DNA of 64,000 bases, from positions 1-64,000 of the forward strand of contig NW_019776151.1 in assembly GCF_001039355.2 (NCBI RefSeq), given 5' to 3'. Under the pieces are notes generated by a model. The model did not search any database. It was not told where the DNA came from and saw only the letters and a list, made by a program, of their open reading frames with translations. Of this stretch, positions 44,568-58,200 are shown piece by piece. How positions within the stretch are numbered: the first letter of the stretch is position 1; each line of letters starts with the position of its first letter. This DNA comes from Lingula anatina. Taxonomy: Eukaryota; Brachiopoda; Lingulata; Lingulida; Lingulidae. A program made the position numbers and the translations under genes.

Positions 44568-44689
44568 AAATAAGTACACTGCACTATTTGTCGTTAAGCG
44601 TTTATTGGCCCAACTTGACAATGATCGCTATCTGAAACAGAAGAGTAAATTACATAAGTCAACATAAATACCGGGGTAGTAATCCTATA
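44568..44689 (-). repeat. 5' LTR-like direct repeat
   Basis: Upstream of gag in element orientation. Near-identical to 41271-41384 apart from an 8-base insertion and single substitutions. Carries AATAAA on the minus strand. Confidence 0.75.
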
Positions 44690-44699
44690 GTATACGCCA

Positions 44700-45050
44700 C
44701 CGTATGGGCATTATGGCAAATGTAGGCCTTACTGTTCTCCCTTGCTTTTTCCACTAACTTTTCTTTGTCACTTTTTCTCCCTTACTACAATTTATGTTAC
44801 ATTAAAAACTTGTTTATTTCTAAATCACCTTTTCATCTTTTTGCATTGCCCATTTCAACCTCTATCCCCTGCATATAGCTACATCTCTATAAAATAAATT
44901 CATAATGTAATGTAAAAAATTCTAATGGGGGCTGTCTGTCACCAGGTATTGAAGGTAAATATAAAATGAGATAATGTAGTGAATGCAAGGAATGTGTTTT
45001 ACATCGAATTACTGCGGTACACAGCGTGTTCAAAGAACAAAAATAGTCGA
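44700..45050. other. unremarkable spacer
   Basis: T-rich and C/T-rich sequence between the Gypsy element and the 45-kb tandem duplication. No feature is supported. Confidence 0.4.
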
Positions 45051-45580
45051 TGTACTCGGGTTTTTCTTTGCTTTGTCCTTTCAGGTCTGTTGAAAAGAAA
45101 AAGCCAAATATTTTCTAGACTCATTGATTTACTCAAATTGTTACTGTGTTATCAATAAAAGTAAGGAAAACAATTGCAAAAACTGTGGTAAATATCGATG
45201 TAGTGTAATGATTTTTAGCAGAAATGTTTTTCAATTATCGGGCAGTGCATTCAAAATGCATGTTAGGCTCTTTCAACTGACCAGAAATCAAGTGAAAAAT
45301 TGATGTACTCGGGGTGCAGTCTGTTTTTCTTTGCTTTGTCCTTTCAGGTCTGTTGAAAAGAAAAAGCCAAATATTTTCGACACTATCATTGATTTACTCA
45401 AATTGTTACTCTGTTATCAATAAAAGTAAGAAAAACAATTGCAAAAACTGCGGTAAACATCGATGTGGTGTAATGATTTTTAGCGGAAATATTTTTCAAT
45501 TATTGGGCAGGACGTTGTACATAAACGTATACAAACAAATTAATGCATGTTAGGCTCTTTCAACTGACCAGAAATCCAGT
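45051..45580. repeat. tandem duplication of about 250 bp
   Basis: Unit 1 (about 45051-45298) and unit 2 (about 45303-45580) share 'gatgtactcggg', 'tttttctttgctttgtcctttcaggtc', 'ccaaatattttc', 'tcaataaaagtaag' and 'aactgaccagaaatc'. The units differ by substitutions and by a 25-base insertion in unit 2 (about 45509-45535). Similarity of about 90% by eye suggests a fairly recent duplication. No coding role is seen. Confidence 0.85.
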
Positions 45581-45589
45581 ATAAATTTT

Positions 45590-47750
45590 TTTTCCTTTAT
45601 TTCATTAAAAAGATACACTTCATACAGTAATAACATGTTTATTTATTTTAAATATTATCTTAGTAAAGGTCACCTATAAGATTTCATTAATATATTTAGA
45701 AAAAATTGTACTGTCACCATTAGGACAGCTCTCTCTATCATCAACTTGAATAAAATAAACATCACACGTATTAAACTATTTAAGATGAAGATACAGTAAT
45801 AAACGACATTATTACCCTGAAGTTGAAGGACGGATTCTGAAAACAAGAGGGTCAAGAGTCAAGAGGATGTGGGGAGAGTCATAAGGAATGAGCTTGAATT
45901 TTCCTGATCACCAAATGAAAGGATATGTGGTACTAAGTGACCCAATGCTATTTTCCAGAAGTGATATTGTGTCATATTTAAACTTGTTTATCTCATCTAC
46001 CTCCTTTCTTTTCAAAATTTTATTTTTTTATTTTTTTTTTTTTTCATTTTTTTTTTTTTTTGCTTACTGGTGTTATCTGCATTATGCTATACACACTTTG
46101 ATATTAAAATATTGTATAAACCTTTCTTTCAATACATAGTAAATATTCCTTCTAATAGTTTTCCCTCTTTACACTTCCAGCAAGGTGTAATGTACCAAGT
46201 ACAGAGTGTCCAGCTGCGTAGTGACAAAAGTTAATATCTAAACCTGTGCCAGCCTACTGTGCTTTGAAAAGGCACTTGGAAAGATAAAAATTAAAAAGGT
46301 CGTCCACATGATAAGGAAATATCAGAATAAAGGTTATTTCGCATCAAAAATAATGTGAATATGAATAGATAAACTGATCAATGATAAATGGTAAAGACAG
46401 TACATAATCACAATATCTAAATATTAAGCTGTTAATTCCCTGTAAGTTGTTGTTAACAGGTACAATGCAGTTACACTGTAAACAATTCTTAAACCTGATT
46501 CCTACAACTAAACTCTACTCCTTTAAACTTAAGCTACTGACTAAAGTCCACTTAACATCATAATCATTTTGACTAGTACCTTTAGGCTGAAATAAAACCA
46601 ATAATAAATCAATCCTGTTTACTCTTCCTTCATTACATACACAAATACATTTTATGATTTTTAAGGAATGTCATAAACATCAATTGGATTTTTAAACCCA
46701 TTGTTGAGCAAAGTATTTTTTCAAATAATTAAGATCTTTATTCTTAACCTGTCATTGTTAAACTCAAACATACTTCAGAATATTATGACTACTTATGGAT
46801 AATTTAATGTAAAAGTAAAATCATTAGTTACCTAATAAGAAGTAAAATTTCAGTTAACATGATATTCATCAGCCAGATGATATTTCTAGCAATAAAAATG
46901 AGTATCAACCAATATGGAATGGGACGTATACTTACTTTCAACAGCTTACATTCATATTTCAACATTTATAAGAACAAAGCCAGGGCTGACCCTTTCACCT
47001 ATTATACTAAACATGTAACAGCCACACAACCTATATCACATCCAAAGCCAACCCTCAGAAGAAATGTAGCAAAAAATGTAAAACTCACTGTTATAAATTG
47101 AGATTTGAAAAAGGGGTAAAAATTTCAAAACATATTATTTGAGAATTGAAAAAATTTATGTACCCTGTTCTAGAAACAAAGCATAAAAAGAGAACAGATA
47201 AGTTAAATATCAAAGAAAAGCCCCCATAAAAAAGAAAGGGTTTTAAATGTTGTAACAGAAAAGGCAATATATATATTTTTTAACAAGCTTAATGTGGTAA
47301 AATAAAACAAGACAAAACAATTCTATGTACAAAAAGGGTAATAAAATAAACAGGCAGTCCCTATTAAAAAAATTCAGGATGATAACATATAAATAGTGGG
47401 TGTAGCAAAACCCAAACCTATACCAGAAACATAATATTCCATAGTGATATGAAGCATTAAATATTATCTCACTTTCATAAATTCCTGTGGTAAATGTTTT
47501 ATTTACAATATAAATATCAAAATATTTTACATCTCTTTTGATTGTCACTCGTTATGGTGAAAAACAACAATGTGTAAGTATGTGAAATTTTAGCAATAGT
47601 TGATGTTTGCATTTTTAGTCGATTTCTCTTAGATTCCCTATAAACATAGAATTTCAAAGCTTTTTTTACTTGAGGAAAGGGGAATATTCTCCAAAAAAAA
47701 AAAAAGAATTTTCCTTGAAATTCTAAAATTCCCAATAAATCATTCATTCT
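45590..47750. other. 3' spacer downstream of the laminin-type gene
   Basis: AT-rich, with T-runs near 46020-46062. No supported gene. A frame at 47243-47548 is hydrophobic and AT-driven, without splice or family evidence. Confidence 0.45.
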
Positions 47751-47758
47751 GCCTTCTC

Positions 47759-47764
47759 TTTATT
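47759..47764 (-). promoter_or_regulatory. poly(A) signal of the laminin-type gene
   Basis: AATAAA on the minus strand, about 91 bases after the stop codon at 47855-47857. Confidence 0.55.
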
Positions 47765-47854
47765 TCAACTATCATTTCAATTAATTCAGGGAGCATAAAA
47801 TCTACTCCTTCGCTTCTGCTCACACTTCCTCGTTACTCTAAAGATTAATGAATC

Positions 47855-50139
47855 TTATGTTGTCCTTATCATCTCACTAAATTTCTTAAGTTCTTCAATC
47901 TGTGCCCTCATCTGATTTCTCTTGAGTTTGGCCTCCTCCAGCCATGCCCTCTGGTCCTTGCTAGTCTGTAACAACACAGCCACCATCTGGTGCAACTCGT
48001 CAGCATTCAGCTCTGATCTCCGCTGGCTAATCTCCGCCTTCAGGGACGCAATCTGCTGTAAATTCAGACTAGCAATGTTGTTCAGGTTGGTCTGTATGTT
48101 TGATAGCCTCGTCCTGGTGGTGTTGGTCCGTTGCGAGGCCAACTGAGCTCTCTGATAGGCAGTGGAGGTGCGAGACTGGACGTTGAGCAGAAGAGGCGAA
48201 AGGTTTAGACACACTTGTACTGCTGGCTGCACCAGACTGGTATTGGCTGTCCCCACTCTGCTGAATGTGGCAGGCAGATTATTGAGCTGGCTGTTAGCAT
48301 GGGTTTCCAGGTCCATAGCTTTGCTTCTCACAGGAGCCAGAGTCTGGAAAGCACATAATTACATACTTATAAATTTTGCATACCTCTAATATATACTCTT
48401 ACTGTTCTTTACTTTTGTAAGACTTGAACATTGATGACAATGACTAATACAACTCATAAAAATATAATACAACAGAACATAATATATTTATGGTGAGAAA
48501 AAGCAGGGGGTCTGCCCACGTTAATGATATTTTGGCTCCCAAAAAGTCAGACATCTGCAGAGCTAGAAAAATCTTATCACTGAGAGAGAGAGAGAGAGAG
48601 AAAGAGAGGAGGGAAAAACAGAGAGAAAGAGAGACCTGCTCCTGGCTCTGAGCTGTACTCTTGGCCTGTTCTGCTGTTGTCCGGGCATTCTGTGCAAAGG
48701 CCTGTGTGGGCTGGAGTGATGATCTCAGGACCTCGGCATTCTGGATGGCCTGGTCACTCAGGGCCTTGACCTTCTGGACCTCTAGGAGTGACCTGTTAGC
48801 CGCTGCTGAAACACCTACAATATCCAGGTAGAAATGGTCAGTACGCCATGTAAAATAAAAAGTGCAGGATGAAACACGAGTCTTTTATCAGTAATGAATA
48901 AAGTGAAACAAAAATCAAAATACAGCATTGCAGTCTAAATTCAAAAATGAAATAATTTATTATTCCAGTGCAATATTTAAATCTATAAGATAACAGAAAT
49001 GCACACTTGAAAATCAGCAGGGACTTTTCCAATTTCTTTGAATCACATGAACATTATGTTTTCAACTAGAGAAATTAAATAAAGTTTTCATTTATTACAA
49101 GCATTGTTTTTTAGGTATGACTTAAAAGGTTCTTGCCACTTCTTTATTACAGACATTAAAATCTCAGAACAAGTCTTAACAGGCACATTACGCCCCCTCT
49201 ACCCCCACCCCCACCCCCACCCCCCAGCCCCCCCACCCCCCACTCCCCTCCCACTCACCAGCAGCTTGAGCGTCAAACTCCCTCATAATCTGCAGCATCC
49301 TCTGTGCATCAGTAAAAGTCTTCCCCTCCAGTGCCTTCCCACTGGCTGTCAGGTTATACGCCGTCCTGGCGCGGGCCAGCAGGTTCTCTGCCTGCTGTCT
49401 GAGGGCGACCACCCTGTCTGTCAGGCCAGCCGTGTACAGCTCCGCCTCCTTCACCAGGGCCACTATTGTCTGGTTGTTGGCAGTTGCCTGGTTAGCCTGG
49501 AGCACAATGTTGATATTAATAAAAAAATCAAATTTCATCACAGGAAAAGAATATGTAAATTCTAGTTATAATATTATAATAATTTTCTGAAATATGATTA
49601 GTGATAAGTAAAGGTTGTAAAAGTTTTATGTTATTTTTTTACAATTTTGTGTCACTCAAATATGCATATCTGAATAAGTATAATTTTCCATTCATCTTAT
49701 ATAACCTGCATACATCTTCTCTCTCTTCAACTCAATATTTAAAAAAATGTGCAGGAAAAAAAATGAACTTTGTAAAGTTAAAATACACATAGCATTCTAC
49801 TTATTTCTTTATAATACCTAATAACAGAGGCAAGATAAATTTATATACACATGCAAATAAATAAAGATTCCTCACCTCAAAGTTCAACGCCTCTGCCTCC
49901 TCCTTCAGTAGCTGCGCCCTGGTGGTCAGTGTCTGGCTGTCCATTACTATATCCTGGTACTGGCTCACATTCCCCAGGGCAAGCAACATGGCCTCCTGTG
50001 CCTGGGTGATGGCACTCCTGGCGCCCTCTGCACTGGTTGCTAGGTTACCATTCCTGCTGGCCAGGACCCTCATGAAGACCTGGAGGCTGTTGGCTCTGTC
50101 TGTGCTGTTCTGCTGGGTCTGCTGACTGGTCTGGAGCAA
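47855..50139 (-). CDS. laminin-type coiled-coil protein, four 3' exons
   Basis: Exons in transcript order: 50139-49876, 49496-49259, 48814-48636 and 48343-47855 (stop TAA). Acceptors are ctccag or ttgtag-like, donors gtgag, gtgagt and gtctc. Phases agree throughout (0, 1, 0). The roughly 390 residues are Ala/Gln/Leu/Asn-rich heptads (e.g. RVVALRQQAENLLARARTAY, EVQKVKALSDQAIQNAEVL, SLKAEISQRRSELNADEL), as in laminin domain II/I rods. The end, ELKKFSEMIRTT, has no G domains and no terminal Cys, so it is not a classical alpha chain and the beta/gamma assignment is open. The 5' part (short arm, EGF repeats, signal peptide) is absent: only 2.1 kb separates it from GEMIN4, and a contig join lies there. 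The gene is incomplete in this assembly. Confidence 0.65.
48581..48632. repeat. (GA)n microsatellite
   Basis: A GA-rich run directly beside the donor of the exon at 48636-48814 (intron side). Confidence 0.85.
49195..49255. repeat. C-rich tract at an exon edge
   Basis: 'cccccacccccaccccc'-type sequence just inside the intron beyond the donor of exon 49259-49496. It is G-rich on the transcript strand. Confidence 0.8.
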
Positions 50140-50877
50140 CTGGAAGGGATGGTAATGATTTATATTAATATATATTTAGCTACTGCAGGCTTAATTTCAA
50201 CATGAATTTGTATCAGTACATATGTCAAAACAAAACTATGACAGAGTATGCATATGGAGCAAATCTTATAACCAGGACTTTTCCTGTGCTGTAATGACAT
50301 CATCTTCCATGTTTACTATTGCCTGTCCATTTTGTTTCACAAATACAAATTAAACACAAGAACATAAAGATACAAGTTGATATGACAAAGCGTGGCTCCA
50401 ATGAACAGCACATCCTGGATGATAACTTTGAATATTTCTTAATCTTTTCTCTCACAGTCAGGACTTCAGTTTCAAATTTGCCATTCAAATATAAAATACA
50501 TTGGCTCATTACTTACCATTCCACATTAGTATTTCTAGCTTAATATAGCAGACACGAGCCCAGGTTTTAGAAAAAAAAAACCAAACCAAACACCTTACAT
50601 AAATTTTTGGAGGTTTAACTGCTCTGGGGTCATGTAACAAGGCAGCAAAGCTGTCAAATGTACAGACAAAAACCAGAAAATAAAAACGCAGGAAATAGGA
50701 TACTGTCAATTCTGATGAGCTAATGTATTATGCTTACTGTAACTGCATAGCCAACATCAAATTCTTACTCTGCATACCATTGGATTAGGATGAAAGTAAA
50801 ATGTGTATCAAGCATTAGACTAAGTTCCCATACCTAGATCAATCTAACAGGATCAATGCAACTCCAAGGGGTTTCTC

Positions 50878-51230
50878 ACTAAATTGCTTTCAATTTGAGA
50901 GTCTTAGGATTCTGGCATGCCAGTTTCAGTAGGCGTGACAGACAACTAAGCCACTTACATTGATTGCAATTTAGCGAGAATTCCCATGGAGATAGATCGA
51001 TCCACAGTTAGCGTGATAGGGTCTGGAAATAGTCCCTAAGGTGTCAGGCTGATAAGAGTTAAACTTTGGAAATGCCAGAATGAGGTACAGTGAAAATTAC
51101 ACACAAAAAAAAANACTAAATTGCTTTCAGTTTGAGAGTCTTAGGATTCTGGCATGCCAGTTTCAGTAGGCGTGACAGACAACTAAGCCACTTACATTGA
51201 TTGCAATTTAGCAAGAATTCCCACATCTGT
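50878..51230. repeat. duplicated flank around a contig join at 51114
   Basis: About 110 bases ('actaaattgctttca.tttgagagtcttaggattctggcatgcc...') occur at 50878-50985 and again immediately after the n at 51114, with two or three differences. This is typical of two overlapping contigs or haplotypes that were placed end to end. Confidence 0.8.
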
Positions 51231-52006
51231 GTCTGTACATAAAAATCATTTTGGCATTAACTGTAGCCATTGGTTAAATGTTTACACTATTGTTGTACAA
51301 ATAAATGGATTTGGTTAATGACACCTACAGAATGTTTCGATGTTATCAGTGAACATTAGGCAAACATGCTGTAAGAATAAAGTTGCGAAATTTTACTTTT
51401 TTTGCGTTTTTTTTTTTTTTCACTATAACACAGCAATATTATACTTCTTGCATGATTTTTTTTTCTTTCAGTATAACATGTATCTAAAATGTATTGTTTT
51501 AATTTTCCCCATCATTTCATTTTTCAGTATTTGACATTTTGTTGAAGTTCCAGCAGACAGGAGACTGGAGACAAGCGTTGATGGTGGGTGTACCACAGAG
51601 AACAGGGTTCATCTTGAAATCAGATAACATAGTCTGATACCAACTTACCTGTATTTGAACTGTCATGATGTAAGGGGGGCATCACAAAGAACTCCAGAAG
51701 GAAGTTTTTACTCGAGATAAATCAAACCTAGTCCATTTAAGGTGCAATATTTTGACTGTTTTATAGCAAGAAAGACATGGCTTTGGATTATGTGATTGAT
51801 CCATAGTTACTGTCTCCAACTAGACAACTGCAGATATGTCAGTAACTGAACTGGGGCAAAATTTCAGTCAGAATTTATTATTGCTCGTCTTAAAATGAAC
51901 AACTTCAAGTTTTAAATTTGTTTGTGAAGGACAATGATTAGCCTGTCATGTATGCACAATTCTAAATCCTAAAGAATCCATAAACAAATCATTTTTTTCA
52001 TTATAT

Positions 52007-52012
52007 TTTATT
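52007..52012 (-). promoter_or_regulatory. poly(A) signal of GEMIN4
   Basis: AATAAA on the minus strand about 240 bases after the GEMIN4 stop codon. Other AATAAA words further downstream are possible alternatives. Confidence 0.5.
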
Positions 52013-52252
52013 TGAAAAGAGATAGAAGTTCCATGATGTCATACCCAACTCTCAAATCTACCTCTCTTTTTGCTGTCTTAAAGGTCAGAGCAACATTACA
52101 TGCGAGTCTGTGATTTCAGAACTGAGGTCCCTGTATAATGTGAATGTATTTCGCAAACACCAATGGATACATTTTTGTGTTGCCTTCAGGGAAGTCTTAA
52201 ATATGATTTGGCAAAAATATTCTTCCTGGGTCTCCTTGATGAAATGACACCA

Positions 52253-55200
52253 TTATAACAACTTTTTCAGCAAAGTTTGAGACCACTGCTCATTTTGAAT
52301 GAGTCTAATACTTTCCTCAATCGTTTCTCTGTACAATAACGTATACTTAAGTACACTATCTGCCTGTAGCTCTGACAGCCAGTCTAGAACAAGGACAAAC
52401 ATGGATTCTGTGCCTAGAGCAGGGAGAATAGACAGAAGATGGCAGACGTGGCATACTGCTTGACTCAACAGGAAGGCCTGGCTGGTAGCTGGGTGAGAGA
52501 GACTGCTGAAGACACTCTGAAATATAGACATTGTGTTCAACATGGTTGTATTAAACCTTTTTAACTGAATTTGAAGTTTTGCAAGTGACAAAAAATTACA
52601 AAGTTGTTATCATAACTTCAGTGTTGAAATATTTTTTTAAAAGTTGTTCAAGTTAAAGGTTGTTGAAGTTAAATTATGATGTTGTTACCTGTTTCTAAAA
52701 ATGTAATAAAACAATGAATAAAAAATAATTAAAAAAAATAATGATTGTAATTCAATTTGTCTTTCGAATACATTTTCCAAAAAATCAATTTTATCACTCG
52801 GTCATTTCCAAGGCTACCTTAGTCTAATAAATTTTTCTGTAGATGGCATTACTTAGAATGTGCTTACTTTGAGCGTGTTGGCACAACATTGGTTAAGATG
52901 AAACCAAAATCCTTCACCACTTTTTTCTTGCATCATAAACCCATACAATGTCTGCCATAGGCACATCACATCTGAGGTAAACTGTAACAAGCTCAGTTCA
53001 TACTTAACACCTGGAATTGGACATTTATTAAGAATCTTTAACATGTACTGGCATATATATAAAGTGACATGTCTTCTTAACTGTCTCCTAAAATGATGGC
53101 ATGACCAACTAGATAACAGTATTTTGTAATTTTATGTGACAAACACTAAAAAAAGAAAATCCAAAATTATAAAATGAGGTGATTCTGGGACATTTTTTAC
53201 AATATTCATAAAATGTTCTAAAATTCCATAACCACTGGAGAATTTGTTAAGTGGAGAAATTGCAAATAAGAAAGATTTTATAACTTGGATTATCTGAATA
53301 TTGTAACATAAGATGATATTAACAGATATATTGAACCCATATTTACCTGTGAGGTCCACAAGTGGCAGATGTTTCATGTAATGTGTCTGAAACTGGACGT
53401 GGACCTGGTCAGCCCTCACCAGATGACCAACTAGACATACAATGTTTGACCACTCACTCATCAAACAATTTGGTAACACCTGAAAGGTGAGTTAAAGATT
53501 GAATGTCAATGTCTTAGCACAGCTCCACTTTAAGCTCCACTTCACATTAAGCTACCTGGCAGAAGATACTTGAATTTTCCAAGAGAAAATGTGTTTCAAG
53601 AACAAAATTTTAAAATCCTATCTATTAAGAATAATTACTTCTGTCCAACAGTCTTATCCCCGAGCTGCGTAATTGTAATGCTTTGTGTAAAAAAAGTCAA
53701 CATTTGATAATTACCTGTATGGCTGCTGACAGAAGACACTGGTAGGACATTACTGTATTACAATCCATTCCTTTCAATACTGCTGATGTCAAAGTGTTGC
53801 TGATAGCACAAAGCTTGAGAAGTGAAACTTCCACCTCCTCATCTGAGAATAAATTATCAAAAATCAAAAATTATTAAAAATACAATTAACAATATACGCT
53901 GTGCATACAGTAGACTCTGTATACCTTTGGCACTCTGAGACCAGTAGATTTATTTGTTCGTGGAAAATGATAATTTGAGTTGTACAGTGAAGAATCTACT
54001 ATGTACATGTAAATAATCAACATCCAGTTTTTTGATGACTGACAAGCATTTAACATTTTTGTCCTGATGATTCCTGATTATTAGTACTACTGTAACAGCA
54101 GATGTTTGTTCATTTTGGGTTATTTAGTGCCCACTTGATGATGTACTTGTATGCTGTTTCTAATACTGATACAGCATTTTTTCTTTACACTCTAAGAAAA
54201 GAAAGTAAACATACCTGTCGTCACATCGACTGCAGACCATTCATCAGCAGGAAGATGGCAGATACTGGAGATGACTTTGGGATAGTCCTTTAACTGATAT
54301 TTCATCTAGAAAATATAAGATTAATACTGACATATCAATCTTCTCAGTAAGACATCTTATCTAACAAAAGATCATCATTCACTTAATCATAAATATCTTT
54401 TCTATTTAAACATCAGGAGTGTCATCTTCTACTAGTGGCATATATTCCCTTTCTCTTTTAAATTACTTACAATTAATATCACATAAACATGTGATTAGAA
54501 GAGTATATATGATCCTCTTTCAGTAGAAATCATAAAATACCTTGGGTAATGTGTCTGAAGTAATAGCTTTCAGCACAGGTTCAGCCTGCAGTCTTGCCTG
54601 CCATCCAATATTACACAGCTGCTCACATAACCATTCCACATCTAACTCTAAAACATACAGGAGAAGATTAGATGTAAATCACTTTGTGTCAAACATTTTT
54701 GAGCCTCCTTATCTTTCAGGACACGTGTCTAAGAATCTCCTGTCCTAAAGGAGAAATTTAATAGTGGCCAGTAACTGAACAAATTAACCAAAGTTCACTG
54801 GCCTGACAGTAATACTGACATTTACCATGGGCCACAGCTTAACATCACAGACTAGAATGTGTAAAATAACTTTATAATAAATTAATGAGGTCACTCTCTA
54901 ACACTTTTTTAAGCTATCAAACCCAACCGTTAAAGCTTTAAAATAATTTAAATTACTAAAAGCAACATGAACAAGTAACTGACATAGCACTGACTGCAAC
55001 TGGTAACACAGACAGCCCTAACTGATGGTCATTTGCGCATATATATATATATATATACATATTGTAAAAAGGTGTGAACTCTAATAAAACTTAGGCTGTA
55101 GGATGTAAAAAATCTGTTTCCTTACCTACAAACTTGTGATTTTGCAGCACATTGGCCATGTCTTGTAGTATATCAAGACAGCACTGCTTCAACACTGTCC

Positions 55201-58200
55201 TGTTTCCTGTGTCAGCAGGGTCCCACAGGGAACAGGAGCACTGTTCTATCATACCACACAAGCAGACTACTATGGCAAGGGGGTCACAGCAACCAGAGTC
55301 CAATATGGAAGACGGAGAGCACTGTAATACTTTGTGAAAAACCTAAAAGATAAGATTTGTTTTCAACATTATAATCAAGAACTTTCATAAAAAAACCAAG
55401 ATATGGTTTTTAAAAATGCCATATTTGAAAATCCACAAATCAAAAAGAAAAGTATTTAGTCAATGTTTCAGCTATTTCTAATCAGAACATCCTAATAAGC
55501 AAAGAAACAGCTATAATATTATAATACCTGCAATGCAAAAGTTGGATCAATTTCCACCAAGGAGAGCTGTGGTACCACCAACTGCTCCAAACAACACTTG
55601 GGAGATATCAAAAATGGGGCCTCCTGCATCGCTGAAACCAAAAGTGCCATCAAGTTCTGTCTGTGAGTTTCTGTCATGTTTGGTTTATTCAGCCATGTTA
55701 ATAAGACATTTTCCAGTAAAGGGAGATCTGACTGGCTGGCTGGATTGTACTGGCAAAGGACTGGGACTGACTTCAATAGCTGTGGAAAAAATTATTTTAT
55801 TACAATGATGTATGCAAAGATATACTCAAATGTTCATCAGTAAACAATCAGCTACAGATGTTTCACAAAATATGACTGCACTGTTCATAAATTTGATTTT
55901 TCCAAAACTCCTGTTCCACAACCTACCTAGTGATGTTAAAGTACGAAGTACTGCAGTATTTTTGGGGTAAAAAATGTCAGTTTCTTGTAGTTTCTTGTAA
56001 CATAGCAACAAGCAAACAAACATACAAACAAGCAGACCAATAAACTTGTAAAAAATTCTTTAACAAGTAATAAATATTTTAGAAAGTAATATAAGTGCAT
56101 AAAACAACTATCTGACCTGTGTGATTAACTGAGTCTGTCCATTATTGACCACTGCATACTGGATGATCTTTTCCATTACATCATGCGGAGACTGCAAGGC
56201 AAGAGCCAGCACCTCACACTGTACCTAAAAATATAATCAAACAGATAGCAACAAAAGCGAGATGAGAATGACAAAAAAAGCCATAAAAACTAGTAGTTAT
56301 GTTGAAAAAATAAAAATATTTGAAAAAGAAATATTTTTTACATAAAGAAAAAAAGCATACTGCAAGAATAAATTAAGTTGGTGAGAGGGAACCATAGAGG
56401 TCACAATTAAATCAACCACTGACCCACCTGTCTCCCTGGCTTTCCTGCTGTAGTTAGCCTGTTGAAGGCGGATGTTAAAGTCTGATCAAACTGGTCATCT
56501 TTATGCCACTGATGACTGGTCAGAAACCGATGAAAGAGCTGGTTCTGGTTGTAAATGTCCAATAGCCCATAAGCACGGAGAACCAGCTGAATTTAAAATT
56601 GTTATTATTGGTTAAAAAAAGACTTCTGTTTACAGCCTGTGCCAAAAATTTTATATTTGCTCTTCAAGACACCAGTGATTAAGACTCTACTAACCCAAAG
56701 CACACACACATCTAGTCCCTCCCAGTGGACCTCCACATATGACAGGTGAAAAGAGTGATATTATTTCTTCACACTCTCTTTGCTCTAAACTTCAAAGGTC
56801 ACAGAAAACTGTACATATTTAAAACCTACATATTTCTAAAATATGAGCAGGGGATTAAGGACCCACCTTCTCAAGCTTGCTTGCCACCTGCCCTTTTTTG
56901 GTTTCTTGACCACTGCCCAGCAGACCAAGGAGTTTAGGAATATATTCAACTTTGGCCAAGGCAACTACATTGTCTTCCAAACAATCCAACCACCTGCAAA
57001 ATTATACTCACTAGAATTTCAACTTAACTTACATTTTTAGTTTCCAAGTTTGCTTTTGTGCAAAACAAGGTATATACTATTACCCAAACTTAGCCTTAAA
57101 ACTTGCTCAAGAACAAAAGTACTGATGTTAAATAGATAAACCATAAATAATGAAGTTACTGTAGTTAATATCAGTATCTCTGAAAACACACAAGAACAGT
57201 AGCAGGCATGCTGTAAGTGGTCACACACATACTGACCTATCTTCAAGTCCTGACGTAATCTCTTTAGCATCGAGTAGCCATAACAACCAGTCTGAAACAA
57301 GAAAAGTATATATCTAAACTTCATCTAAAACATAATGACAATTTTAATCAATTATGTACATACATACATATATAACAGAACTTCCGAGATATTTCTGTGC
57401 ATTCTATATGCTCTCAAATGAATCTTTTCTCGCCCATTTTCAAACTAAAACTCCTCTCAAGAGCTCTGATGCTTACTTTCCCAACCAGCCTTTCGCTCGT
57501 ACACACATAAAGCTGCTTCAGCCAATTTTTCTTCAGGTGTGGGCTCTCGTCTCTTAAGCTCCTCTCTGTATTTTCTACTGATATCAGCATGAACTGGGGC
57601 CACAGACTTGAGCACAGTTTCCAAACAGTTTCGCATGCATGAAAACTCCTCTGTTTGCAGAGCCAAATTCAAGGATGCTTCAAACTGCTCCAATGTTATG
57701 AAAACGCAGTCGATGGTTATATTCTCGGACTGAGGGTCAAGATCAAATTTGTAAAACAAGCTTTGAAAATGGCCCTCTGTCTGAATGCAGTGGTTTAAAA
57801 AAGCTAAAATGTCACCAAGAAATGATTTCAAAGAATCCCAGAGGTCATGCACAGTGGACTGAGTTCCCCCTTCTTCTGATCTGACAGAACTGAGAACATG
57901 TACTGATTCCATGGCAACTGCCATTAAACACAGAAGCATTTCCCTCTTTTGTTCTTCCATGAGGGAATGTTCTAGCATTATCTGACAAGTGTTAAGTAAT
58001 CTTTTCAATGTGGGAAGTTTATATGGCCATTCACATAATTTATAGTCATGCTGCACAGGTACACTGATATCTTCAGTGTGGTAAGCAACCAAATTTTCTT
58101 GCTGTCTAGTGCCATTGACAACTGCCTTGCCCTTGGATTCTGTAGATTTAATTGTCTTCTTGGCTGATACAAGTAATGCATTGTGTTTGACAGAAAATTT

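Larger units (their letters stand above)
41271..44689 (-). mobile_element. decayed Ty3/Gypsy LTR retrotransposon
   Basis: Direct repeats of about 115-120 bp (41271-41384 and 44568-44689) flank minus-strand sequence in the order gag, end of reverse transcriptase/RNase H, integrase. Right repeat has an extra 'ccggggta'. Both repeats contain AATAAA on the minus strand. Frames are broken by several shifts, and the reverse transcriptase core is absent, so the element cannot move by itself. Confidence 0.85.

Noticed and set aside
47855-50139. Assigning a specific laminin chain
   Set aside because: Only rod-type heptad sequence is present. No short-arm, G-domain or chain-specific C-terminal Cys is seen.
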